Below are positions 47,836 through 59,699 of a stretch of DNA of 64,000 nucleotides, one piece after another. This stretch comes from Galbula dea (Eukaryota > Chordata > Aves > Piciformes > Galbulidae). The stretch spans positions 647,431 through 711,430 of the forward strand of contig VWZX01001928.1 in assembly GCA_013399015.1 (NCBI GenBank). Direction: 5' to 3'. Each line of letters opens with the position of its first letter. Position 1 is the stretch's first letter. Made by a program: the position numbers and the translations under genes. The notes under the pieces are model-generated. The model was not told where the DNA came from, did not search any database, and saw only the letters and a list, made by a program, of their open reading frames with translations.

Positions 47836-48165
47836 CCTCTGGCTGGGATGGAATTAATTTGCTTCAGAGTTGCCTGTATGGTCCTGTGTTTTAGTTTTAT
47901 GCCCAAAACTGAAATGCTGACAGTACACCAATATTTTAGCTTTTGGTGAAGAGTGTTTGCACAGAGAAGAGTAAGATTATGTAGGTTAGTCAGCTTTTGG
48001 TGAAGATCTGGCTGGACATTGCTCTACACAAGGGAAGTTGTGAGTGAGTGCCTTTGCGCCACTTGTTTTTCTTCCTTCTATCCTGCCATGCTTCTTCACT
48101 TATTAAACTGTTTTTATCTTGACTCACAAGTTTTCTTACAGTTACTCTTGTTCTCTTTCTCCATC
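47836..48165 (+). mobile_element. Degraded solo LTR of an ERVL-like endogenous retrovirus
   Basis: The left part ('ggctgggatggaattaattt') and the right part ('tattaaactgtttttatctt' followed by gactcacaagtttt) match the start and the R/U5 region of an abundant avian LTR family. ATTAAA at 48102-48107 would be its polyadenylation signal. The middle is shortened, and no internal viral genes are present. Confidence 0.7.
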
Positions 48166-48266
48166 TGTTTCTGCTTCTAGATAACTGTATGACCTGTTAG
48201 TGTAAAATCATCACCCATCTGTTTCTGCTTCTAGATAACTGTATGACCTGTTAGTGTAAAATCATC
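48161..48266. repeat. 54-bp tandem duplication
   Basis: Copy 1 is 48161-48214 and copy 2 is 48215-48266. They are almost identical (ccatctgtttctgcttctag ... gtgtaaaatcatc). The duplication begins at the right edge of the LTR remnant. Confidence 0.93.
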
Positions 48267-48830
48267 GCAGTGCCTCATTCACTTCAGTGTAAGGTCACCA
48301 AAAGCAACATCATGCTCACAGACATTGTTTTTCCAGTGCACTGGCCAGTGTAAAATTATACTGTGAATGCTTTTAAATACAGGGGAGGACTTAGCCTAGC
48401 AGGGGAAATTATGAGGTTCTTGCTTGTAAAACTGAGAAGTTACAGTGAAAGCAATAGTCACAGAAGGCAATTATAGTGTACCTTAGCTGACAGACAAAGC
48501 CTGTTATAAATCAAAGAATAAAGCTGAAAGAAAATCTGTTAGGGCTGGGTTGGATCTACAATTGCATCTGGTGGGATGGTCCCAAGCACAGGGAGCTCTG
48601 TGATCTTGGTGAGGCTTGCCAGACTGGCCTCAACCCTGATCCTCAGGCACAAGCAGCTGGGGAAGGAGGTGGGCAAGGCACAGGGTCTCTTACTATGAGC
48701 TGCTAGGACTTGATCCCTGTTGGTTCTTTGTGGGCAATGATAGCCCCCAACATTTTCCTGCTTAAACCACAGGTTATCTAACATTAGCCCAGTGGCCTGC
48801 CAGGTGTGGAAGCTTGCCTTAAAAGGAGAA

Positions 48831-48868
48831 GGGAAAAAAAAAAAAAAAGAAAAAAAAGAAAAAAGCAA
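48831..48868. repeat. A-rich tract
   Basis: About 38 bases almost wholly A with single G interruptions, directly right of a GC-richer block (48540-48810). It could be the poly(A) tail of an unidentified retrocopy. Confidence 0.6.
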
Positions 48869-49065
48869 AGCTGACAGAGGGAGAAGAGCTAATGGCTGCC
48901 TGGTGCCCTCTGTAAGTGGAAGCAGTAAGATGAAGGTAGATAGATTTGAAGAACTTGCTGTTTGCATGGATGGTCTGATAAAATGGAATTTTTTTCATAC
49001 ATCCCAAATTTATGGTGATTTTTATGTCATGATTTGTTCTGAGTATTGTCTTCAGTCATGCATTG

Positions 49066-49496
49066 AGAGATACTTATATCTGGAGAACAGGCCTTATGAG
49101 GAGAGGCTTAGGGAGCTGGGCTTGTTTAGCCTGGAGAAGAGGAGGCTGAGGGGAGACCTTATCGCTCTCTTCAGCTACTTGAAAGGCCATTCTAGGGACG
49201 CGGGTGTTGGCCTCTTCTCCCTTGTGACTAGTGACAGGACTAGAGGGAATGGGCTTACGCTGACCCAAGGTAGGTTTAGATTGGATATTAGGAAGAATTT
49301 CTTTACTGAAAGAGTGGTGAGATATTGGAATAGGCTGCCCAGGGAGGTGGTGGAGTCACCATCCCTGGAGTTTTTAAGAAGAGGATAGATGTGTTTCTTC
49401 AGGGGATGATTTAGGGATAAGAGTAGTGTAGGGCTATCATTTGTACTAGGTGATTTTGAGGGTCCTTTCCAACTGTAATGATTCTGTGGTTCTGTG
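49066..49496 (+). repeat. CR1 ORF2 C-terminus and 3' UTR, + orientation
   Basis: An open frame reads PYEERLRELGLFSLEKRRLR ... FFTERVVRYWNRLPREVVE. It is followed by the 3' UTR ending 'aactgtaatgattctgtggttctgtg'. The intact frame over about 100 codons suggests a fairly young copy. Confidence 0.94.
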
Positions 49497-49499
49497 TAA

Positions 49500-51594
49500 A
49501 AAGAAATCTTTTCTCTTTTTCTCCCAACAACTGTTGGGACCACCACTCTGTTAAGCTACATTTGTTCCTATTTAGATGTTATTTTTTCAGATATCCGTTT
49601 CCAACCCAAGCTAAAGATTCTTTTCACAATTTTTTTTCCAATTCAGCTAAAAATGACAGAAGCTAACAAAAGCAGACAAATTTCCAGGTAATGTTTGTCT
49701 TTGTGGTTTTTTTACTAATCCTATGGTGATACCTTTGTTGTTCCCCTGTCTGTTGGTTGCTCTGTAACCATCACTGCCCAGAGACCAAGTATACTATGTT
49801 TATTTTATAATTCTAGTTACAGCTTTTTTACCTGAATGCTGTTAGCTTCTTTTAAGGTATTACAGATGACTTCCTAAATTTTTCCACATCTTCTTCTGTT
49901 GGGCTCCTTGTGGTACAGAAAACACATACCTTCTGTAAGCAGCTAAGTCAATTGCCACTGTGTTGCTTTTTTGTTTTAAAGCTGCTCTTGTTTCTGCCCA
50001 AAAGCCCAGCTGCTTGCTTCACTATAGCCTAACAGTAGTGCAGCCCCTACCTATAGTGCAAACTGGCTGACCTTTCTAGAAGAGCTGATTTTTCTTCTAA
50101 TGGGTTTGAAGAAGTGTGTTGAGTACATGTCATGACTTTCAGAAATATATAAATCTGATAATTTGATTAGGCTTTTGAGCATACACTGAATCTTACAAGC
50201 TGCAGAAGACTTTATTGTCCCAGGACACTATCTTTAGCTGGTGATAGGTTATTTGGAAAAACATTTCCTCTGATCAGCTTCTTTAGGGGTTCAACTGGTT
50301 ACTCTATCTTGCTTTTGACCAAGAAGGGTGCATGAGACATGAATCATCTCCTTTTGCTTTCAGGCTTCTGATTTATGCCCCATTGGAGATTTTCTGGAGA
50401 CTGACAATAGCTGTATTCTTAGGGAGCAGGCTGAATTTTGTGCTTGTGAACTCCCCAGGAACCTTTTTTAATAATACTGTAGTTTCTTTACTATCTCTTG
50501 TTTCCATGTACAGATCCTCTAAGAGTCTTCCAGATTCCTCCTGGGGCTCTGCATCTTTTTTTTTTGTAATTATCTCCATCTCTCTTTTATTCCAGTAAAG
50601 AACAAAATGCTCATCAGGCTTTTTAGATTTATGTCAAAATGATTCCTCTCCTTTTCTTCTGTGAAGGCAAATGCTGTGACAGTATTCTCTGTTTTGCTCT
50701 CTGTTGCTTGTCTCACTGACCTGACCTGTGCTTTGCAACTTCTGAGCTAAGCAGAGCTGCAGTTCAGGGTCTGGTGAAGGGCTCTTTCCACTCATGCTTG
50801 TCAAATTGAAAGTAATTTTTGGAGTGCTGAACTTGGGAACTTTGGCATTTTCTTTTTTTCTTGGTTTTTTGCTAGTTCAAAGTGAGTCATCTCTGCCACT
50901 TGACTATCACAAAGAATTAAAGCAGCTGTTTTCTTTTAGGGAAAAACATGGTGAGCTGAAGGGTGGTTCTCAGCCTAGAAGTGCAGCACTGTCCTTGGAC
51001 AAATAGCTTTGCCCTGTGGCTGGTCAGTGGGGCATTGGCTGTTATTTTGGAACGTGGATGGAGATGTCTAAGAAAAGTAATTTTATTGTCAGTGGGTTTT
51101 GTATCATACAGAAATTTGTGTAGCCAGTGGAAACTCTTTAGAGGTCAACAAATAAGAAAACATTGACAAGTGTGAACCTGGAAATGTTACTTCTTTGTTT
51201 GTTTGTTTGTTTCTGTTTTCCTACTCCATATTTGAAAAAAAACCACAAACAACAAAAAGCCCAAAACATAACCAGAAAATTTTGCATAACACTTTCTGAG
51301 AGATAGTGTTGCTATGCACAAAGTGAAGAAATTTGACTTATTACCAAGATGCATGAACTCATCACTGTCCTCTGCAGTAAAAACTGATAGAGACATGAAA
51401 AACTGCTCATCAGGAATGGTCCTTGGCTTGTCCCAACTTCCAGACTCTGCCAGGGATGTTTTTGAAAGACTGATAGTCAGCATAGGCCAAAACTGCACCA
51501 GGGACCCCTATAGTGGTTTAATGCTATGGATAACTGTATGGTTAGAGAGCCCAGGCATGTTCACTTCTGATATACAGGCTCAGACTTAACTGTT
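49500..51594. other. Intergenic DNA, no gene seen
   Basis: A (GTTT)n microsatellite at 51195-51212 is the only named feature. Short open frames have no family resemblance. Confidence 0.5.
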
Positions 51595-52085
51595 TGTCCT
51601 GGTTTGAGTTAGAACAGAATGAAATCTCTTCAGTGATTTTACTTTTCGTCAGTCTTTTAACAGAGAGCATCTGCCACTCATTTAGTGGCTGGCCCAGCCT
51701 TAACCCTTGACACTACCAGATATCATAAGTAGTATTACTAATTTTTGGACATCTGGTGTCACCACTGAGATGGATGCTGCTCATCTGCACACCTCTGTTG
51801 CCACCTCTCACCCCCAACCCATGTGGGATTTGCAGGGGGAACATCTCCCATGGCAGCGTGTTGCTGTTTGCCCTGGGATGTATGTGTGGGGGCTGTGCAG
51901 CTGGGAGGCTTCACCACAGACCAGGAGCACAGGCAGCAGTGGCAGAGGTTACAGATCTGGTCATTCTCTTGGTCCCACCAGCAGCTATGCTGTGGAACTG
52001 TATAGAAGAGCAGCCAGTTTGCTGTGATGTATGGCAAGAGGTTTCCACTAGAGACCAGGCAGCTGGTACAAACACCACCTGTTAG
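51595..52085 (+). mobile_element. Putative ERV LTR remnant (TGTCCTGGTTTGAG start)
   Basis: It begins with the same 14 bases as the fragment at 22238 and continues with 'cagtgattttacttttc' and a GC-richer U3-like body. The right end is uncertain; AATAAA lies at 52202-52207. No viral gene is recognisable. Confidence 0.5.
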
Positions 52086-52215
52086 AAATTGAAACACAAA
52101 TTCAGGCTTTGTAGTAAGGGTGCAAATTAGACAGAGAGTTATACAGGAGAGAGATACAGGCATGTAGATCTTTATGAATGTCAGGCTTTGGATGAGACCC
52201 TAATAAATACTGACT

Positions 52216-54837
52216 TGTTTAAGAATAAAATTGGTGGTTAAAATCTTTACCAGTGAGAACAGCAAGGTGATGGTGTCCTTTAGAGTTAAAATATAACCTC
52301 GTACACTGCTGGAGTAAAAAGAGAGAGATACAGTAAGGAAGACATCTCCTTTGCTGGCTCAACAGACTCATGTCCTCTCTGGAGTGATCTGAAAGGTAGT
52401 TTCCAATACACAATATATTTTGCTTTGGTTTCTTATTTTAATAGTGGGTTTGGGCTAAACTGCAGCATTTACCATCTTTTACACAGTTTTTGTTTTGAAG
52501 CGTGTGGGGAATGTACTAACATTGAATGTAATCCTAAAGGACAGGAAAGTGATTCCAGAAATTACTTGTGCCACATTATGTAGTATTAGGATGTGCTTTG
52601 GGAGTTGAATTCAAGCCTTTGTAGGTAAGAGACTGTAGAACTTAATGCACATTGATTGAATGCTATAAAATGTCTTCTGAACTGATAGAAAAATACTTTT
52701 TTTCCTGGCAGCTCTAATATTACAATTAAATCAGTTCCAGATACCTGGATGTTACATCTGAAGTAGCTTGGAAATAGAGGTAAGTCTGTTTATTCCAGGT
52801 GGTTCAGAGCCTGGGTGTACATTAATGTTTTTAGAAAGAAAAACAAACCCCAAACTTATTGTACTTATGACATTTATCTAAATTTGCTTTTCAATCAATT
52901 TGGCAATGGAATAATTAGTATTCTTTTCATGGTTATCAAAATTCGTTTTCTATTATCACTATGATTTTGAATGAGCATTAACAAATAAGTAAAAAGAAAG
53001 TAAAATATTTAAGTGTAGTAGGTTAAAATACATGGACATGTCTAGCTAATATAGTTGAAATTTGTGGGATCAGGCCTTATAAACCTGTTTTTGCTTTTCA
53101 CACTGTTAGCTGTGCCTGAAAGTAAAACTTTGGCTAACTGCCCCTAGAATAGCATTAGGCAGTGCACTGAAGGTACAGTATCTTGATTCTGCTTATATGT
53201 TGTATGAAATAATACAGAAATATTTATGAAAGACACTTCTGATAATCTGCCCTGCTGTCAATTTGTGACAGCTAAAATCTTTTGCTGTGCCCTGGGCAGC
53301 TCTTGTGCCACCTCCATCCCCTGCTTCCACCTGCCTAGTGGCTGTTTGGCTGTTTGGCAGAGGAGGACTCCCCAGGACAAAGTTTGGGTGGCAGAGGGCA
53401 GGCAGGCAGCCGCAGGACTGAGGGCAGACTTTGTGGATGTCTCTCAGTGCCTCAGCAAGCATGTAAGTATTTTCCTTCTGTAAGCATCTGTTATCATCAG
53501 GAGCTTTTCAATAGTTCACATCTCATCTTACCATAAAATGTACATTTCTTCTTAGGAGTGTAAAGGACCAGGATTTTATCACCATTACTATGACAGAAAT
53601 CCAGGGCCAATGCATGCAAAAGTACATAGGCACCATAGCAGTCAGAGTCTCACCAGAGTTTAAAGGATTATTTTTACTTCAGAAAAATCTATTTTTTCAG
53701 CTTGTTGATCTCAAATTTAATTATGTGACCATGGAAAAAAAAGCCCTGCATCCAGCCCTGGCTACAGTTGGGGCAATACTTTTTGTGGGAAGCAATGTAA
53801 CACTATAATTCATTTATCACCATGGTATCCAGGTATTATTTATTTATCTCAGACTTCTTGCAAACTGCACACATTTCTCAGCTATGAAGCCTGATGTTCC
53901 TGGAAAAAAATGATTACAAGTGTGACTCCAGCAACTCTGGTAGCTCTGACAAAATAGGCAATGTCAAGATAGACAGAGAAAGAATAATTCAGATAATTCA
54001 TATGCTCATTTCTCCCTGTCTGTCATCTCCTTCTATTTAAAATTAATTTCTCTAACCTGTAAAATAAGCAGGTGATAGTTAGATTATTGAGCAGTTGGAC
54101 AGGAATTTGACTGAGGCAGATTTGATCTTTGCATAAACTTTGTTTCAAAAAGCTGGCACTTGAGTTCAGTTCCTTTAAGACCAGCTCAAACCATAACATT
54201 TAGAAAATATTTTTAATAATTTAAAAGAGACAGATTTCAAAATCTCTCTGCTTGCAGCACTGGGTTCAGTTCAGAAAAGTTCATCTTTTGATAGTGTTCA
54301 GGTGTTGACAGAGGAAGCCTTTTTCAAAGATGCTCATGGCCCAACTCTCCATACTCATTTCATGTCAACATTTAGCCACTTCTGTTATTGCTAAAGTGCA
54401 CTTTGAGGTCTCTTGAAAAGCCTGTCTTTTATAACTAGTATTTAAGAAAGAAAAATCCAACAAATTAAACACTGCCTGTTGGTAGTGTGTTTGTGAGCAA
54501 TGGATGAAGTCAGAACAAAAAATGTGTGTCAAACAGAGGACTCTGGTTGAGAGGAAATAATTTTAAAACTAACCCTTATTTTTCTTATATTGGCAGAAGA
54601 ATGGCCTTAGACTTTATAAGCAGTAAACCCCTAATTTTAGAGGTACATTTCATGCCTCTGTTTTGTTACACTTCTGTGAAGGTGGCACAAATTCAGTCAT
54701 AGTTTTGTGAAAGTGAATTTAATTTGTCATTCAGATTTTTTTAGCAGCTGGCAAAGTGCCACTGGTGAGGGAAGATGACTCTTAATATCCACCACATTCA
54801 TCAACATGAGGGTTTTTTAGACTGACCTCTCACAGAT
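52216..54837. other. Intergenic DNA, no supported gene
   Basis: One GC-richer exon-like block (53281-53462, followed by gtaagt at 53463) is discussed as a finding. Nothing else was recognised. Confidence 0.4.
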
Positions 54838-55451
54838 TGTCATGACCTGATTGCTGAGCCACCCTGGGTAGCTCTGAGGGTCATGTGAGATTCAAAAATT
54901 CCCTTGAAGTAAATTAAGGTGAAACAACACCAAATGGCTGATTAATTTGTTAGTTTTATTGCAAGCAAGGAGCATACTTTGGAAAGCTTTTAGTCTCTAG
55001 TGCCTAAGAGATAGAAAGGAAAGAAGAAAGAGAGAAGAGTGAGATATCACCACCTTTGGTTCCAGTGAAGTTTTGTAGGACTGGTCTCAGGTCTCAAGTT
55101 GTTGGGTGGTGGGTGCAAATCCAGGGACTTCATGCAAAGCCAGTCTGAGTCCCAAGTTCTTTTATCATGTGCACACTGACCAATATGTTGCTGCCCTTTT
55201 TATACATCTGGGACATAGGTGGAGTGGCCACAGCCACGTAACAGAGAAATTAACTCAGGAAAAATATGTCCCACCTTCACAGAACTTCTCTTTCCCCAGT
55301 GTTAATTTCCTTATCTGCGAGGGGCAGCCCTTGCCTTGGGTCATGGGGGAGCAGTGTACTGCTGTACTTCATACTTCCCACCTGCAGGCAGGCCTTTCTT
55401 GTCCTACACCCAGATGACAATATTGTTTCATCACCACTCAGTGTTTGAGAC
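54838..55451 (-). mobile_element. Possible solo LTR, minus orientation
   Basis: Read on the minus strand, the block starts TGTCTCAAACACTGAG. It has a GC-richer U3-like body and an AATAAA (TTTATT on + at 54955-54960), and ends ...GGTCATGACA. TG...CA ends with an internal polyadenylation signal near the 3' end fit an LTR. No clear target duplication is visible. Confidence 0.35.
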
Positions 55452-56151
55452 ATTAATCCTTTGAGGAGGAGTCAGGCTCCTACATAGGTAGGTTCTCCAT
55501 GGCTGATGGTAGACTCTGCTTCTTCATTTAACCACAGTGCCTTAATGAGGAGCATATTTACAGCACCCACTGATCTCATCTAGATGACACAGACTGGAGT
55601 CTCCTGCTCCAGAATCAACACAAATTGCTGCTGCCACTAAAGCTGAGCCAAGAGAATAAAATTACTCAGCAGCAATTCTATATTATTTGCTGTATGGCTT
55701 TAAAAGGTCATGTGGTTGACTGTTGTGGCATTTCTAAGTGGCAAGGCTTAGATGTAATTATTAGAGACTTTCCAGATCGATATGCTCAGCAATATAAATT
55801 TTAGATGCTAATTAAAACATTTTTCCTATTCCCATTGATTTCCTTTTTTTGACTTTTTCCATCACAGTTCAGATGAACACTCTTAAACCCTGGCCCCGTG
55901 GATAACACATTTGAAGCAGTGTTAGCTAGAAGTGATACAATGAGTATGGCTCTAGCTAACTTCTCCTCTGGTGCCATGTAAAACAGTTTCAGGGTAAAAT
56001 AAGTTCCAAGCAAGTAAAAAAAAATTATCACTGCAGCTTTCTCCCACTGGAGACAGAAATACATGGATTAAGAGAAGAGAGGGTTTTCTAGGTGAAATTA
56101 CTCAAAAATTCAACAACTATATTTTGCATCCTGTCAGTTAAGAAAATTGTA

Positions 56152-56262
56152 CTGAAAGGCTTTGATTATAGTGAGGAAAAAGAGAAAAGGATGTAAGATT
56201 AATGGAGCTGAAGGCTTTGATTATAGTGTGGAGAAAGAGAAAAGGATGTAAGATTAGTGGAG
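56152..56262. repeat. 55-bp tandem duplication
   Basis: 'ggctttgattatagtg' through 'agagaaaaggatgtaagatta' and 'tggagctg' occurs twice, offset by 55 bases, with only a few differences. Confidence 0.9.
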
Positions 56263-57475
56263 CTGAAACACAGGTTATTCCACGTGGTGACTTGGGTTGC
56301 CTCTTTGCAGGGGACTTGGGGACACTTCAAAGAGTAAGAGAAATTGTCTTTATGTTCCTGCTCACTACAAGGTTTCTGGCTGTTTATACTCTTGTGATAC
56401 CGTTGGCTTTATCCTGCCTTGTTCCACATTGCCAATGATTTACTCCAGAAATTTGAACTTGCAAGGTCCCAAAGAGTGTTGGACAAGGCTGTGAGAGATC
56501 CATGGCAACCATCAGAGAGGAATTAATAACATCTAAACCATTTTTGTACCATATATTCGTTTGCATAACCCATAGAAGATCCCCAGCTCCCAAAGCTATC
56601 TACTCTACTGTCATGCTATCTTAACTGCTATAACAAAAAAAATCAAATCATAATTGCACCCCATTAGTTCTTGTTGCATCCAGCAAAGGCACAGCTAATG
56701 CCTTCCCTTTCTTCAGCATCCTCTTACATGTGCAGCTTTTCTCAATGTGGTGTGTTTATGTTGAACCTTGGTTCCTTCCTTAATTCTTCCAAAACTGATG
56801 TCTGCCAGCACCACTAACTCGTTTCTCAAAACGTATGTATTGGTTTCATTTTGCATCAGCATGGCTTTGTTTTGTGACCTGCTACACTGACCTACACCTC
56901 ATTGTAAACCCTGAGTGGTGGTCCAAACAGGGTTGGTGGGCTTGAAGTTTAAGTGAAAGTGTGTAAACCATAATTTTCATCAAAAGCTTGCAGTACCACA
57001 GGTCTGAAAAACACTGCCTGAGCCAGTCATGCACGAGCTGATGGAAGAAAACAATGTAAGTGATGGTACAAGGAGAAGTCTGGAACCATGTGAGGATTGA
57101 AAATGCCATGAGAATCTTGCTTAAAAGAAGAAGTTGAAATTAAGGAAAAGGATGTTCTTAATGGATTGGTGTCATTTTGAAATGGAGCCAACAGGTAGGC
57201 TGGATAATGTGATTTTCCCTTCCATATCCTTAGAGGATGCCCTGAAAAATCAGTCAGGAATAGGGAATTTTCACCTGGTCAGGCAGGCTGTGAGCACCTG
57301 CTGAAGAGCTGCAAAGCTGTTTGGCCAGTTCAGCCATGGAGAACAGCCCCAGTTTATGTAAAAAACCAAAACAACAACAAAACCTGGTGAATTTTGCTTT
57401 GGATTTTCTGGATTACTGCTATTAGAATATGGATTATTATTTTTTTTGTCAGGCACAAAAAAGTTGCATTTTTAC

Positions 57476-57491
57476 ATATATATATATATAT
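57476..57491. repeat. (TA)n microsatellite
   Basis: Eight TA units. Confidence 0.8.
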
Positions 57492-59540
57492 GAAGAACTG
57501 TGCATATGATAGTACATATATAATTATTCCCCTAGTGGGCATATGATTTCCATTTTTCTGGGAATGGATCTGGTAAATGAATGCAATTATTACAATGACA
57601 GGTGGTTTTTGTATACATTCTCTCTGTTGAATAAAAAGATCCCTGCACCTGTAATTTTGGAAACGAATCACATAGCTGCACTATTAAGCCAAGGGCAAGA
57701 TTTGTCTTGAGTCTGAGGTGCACATTTCTCTGTGCATAACCATTATTTGACTATATTGCAGAAGAAGCATCTGGAAACAGCAATTACCTGAAAATAAGTA
57801 TTTTTAAAAATCAACTGCTACCATAACAACAGAAGGCATTTAAAATTCAGAAGCATAATCCATACTCTACTGACTGCATACAAGGGATAACTGACTAATA
57901 TCTAGCCATCTAACTTATGTCTTACCTTCTGGTTCTCATTGGGATACATCTGATGCAGAACCATTAGTCACTACAGTGACAGAAGTGTATTTGCTCCACC
58001 AAATACAAGTGAGGTCTAACCAAACTGGTACATGATTGCAGGATCATTGTCAGTAGACAATCACACCTGAAGATAAACAAACTTTTGACCATTGCACATC
58101 CTTTTCTGTTATTTTTTTTTTTTTGTCAAGAAGTGATTTTTTCCTTGAGCTAGAAATGTTTGTAGGCATTTATGTTGTGTGAAGTCTAGTGTGCTAGGGA
58201 TTCATTTTAGGTCAGAGAGTCAGCTAGCAGAGCCTGGCTGGTCAGAGCTTGGCATTTAGCTGCTATTTCTTCTTCTCACATCCTCTTCACAGTTTGCTTT
58301 TTATCTGAAAGCTGTTGGAAACATAAGCAGAATGCAGAGAGGTAGAGTGGTGCTGCTTGTTCTCCTGATGTGGTAGGAGCTTCACAACCCCATAGCTGCC
58401 TTGCTGATGAGAGGTAAGCCAGCTCCTTCAAGAAGAGGCAGCTGAAGAAAGAGGGTCTCTTCCAGCCTCAGCATCTTCATGGACCTTTATGACATTTGTT
58501 CTTGTGCTGCTTCATCCTTGTTCATCTTTTAACCTCCAGGTAAACCTAGCTGACAAAGCCAAAAACTTTGAAAGAGATTGTGAAGATGTTATTTGATGAA
58601 GTATTAAATAAATATAATGCAAGGTTATTTTATGCAAGAGAATCTGATCTCCTGGGTGTCTGTGGCTTAGGAAGAGGCAAAGGCTGGTGTTCTTTTGCTA
58701 TGGAAGACATATATAGAAATGAAGAGACTACCAAAACCTGCAGAATAAAGTAACTCTTGAGTTTCATAAATATGAAGCACAAAAGGTCATAGGGTGGGCT
58801 AAGCATTTCTCATATATCTTCTCAGTAAGTTGTAAAGTTTTGGCTTTTGAGGAACTGTTAACAGACTAAACCAAGCACTTCTACCAGGCTGAGGGAGAGG
58901 GACTGGATCCCAGATCTGCTGCCAGCAGTGACAATATGTAGGCACTCAGTTTAACCCAGTTGGTTGTAAGGAGGGCAGATTGTGTGCTGTTTGAGTTGTG
59001 GATGTAGGTCAGATGAAATATTACAGATAAACGCCTAGGGAAAATCTGTTCATTGGACTAATTCCTACAGAGCAGATTCTCAAAGCAGAAAGCAAATTGT
59101 ACAGGTGGTTTTAATTTCACTCTTAGGTGGGAGCAGTAATATTCTGGTTAGCTCCATAACAAATCTATAGGACCACAGAAGCAGGAGCCTGATAATATCT
59201 GCTGTATCTGCTGTTTACTGAACAAGGATCAAGTCCTGCTAATTTTTAACCTTCTGATTAGCCCTCATTTCTGTTGGTAATCAATCACTTTCACACTGCT
59301 GCAAGCATTCATGTGAATGTTCAATGCTGTGTAGTTTTGAGTGAAGCCCTGACCTGCAATGGAAGGGGAGGGTAAAATGCCACTGAGCTGCCTTCAGAAT
59401 AATGCCCACCAGTGCCTACCTCAGATCCCATCTACGATATTTAGTGGCAAAACCTCTCCAGCAACTATAGCCTAAAACTCCAGAGCTGTATGGCTTTTAT
59501 AGACTGTTTTGTCATTTTTGTTTTGATCATGGACTAGGAG

Positions 59541-59697
59541 CAACATGCCCAGGAGAGAAGTGGAGTCATCATCTCTGCAGGTATTAAAAAAATGGGTAGA
59601 TGTGGCACTTAGTGACATCATTTAGTGGCATGGTGGTGATAGGTTGGCAATTGGACTTGATGATCTTAGAGCTCTTTTCCAACCATAATGATTCTAA
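59541..59697 (+). repeat. CR1 3' tail, + orientation
   Basis: 'atgcccaggagagaagtgga' (ORF2 end), then 'tagatgtggcacttagtgac' and 'gatcttagagctcttttcc', ending ccataatgattct. Confidence 0.88.
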
Positions 59698-59699
59698 AA

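Larger units (their letters stand above)
55460..59540. other. Intergenic DNA
   Basis: Contains the duplication at 56152-56262 and a (TA)n tract at 57476-57491. No gene is supported. Confidence 0.5.
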
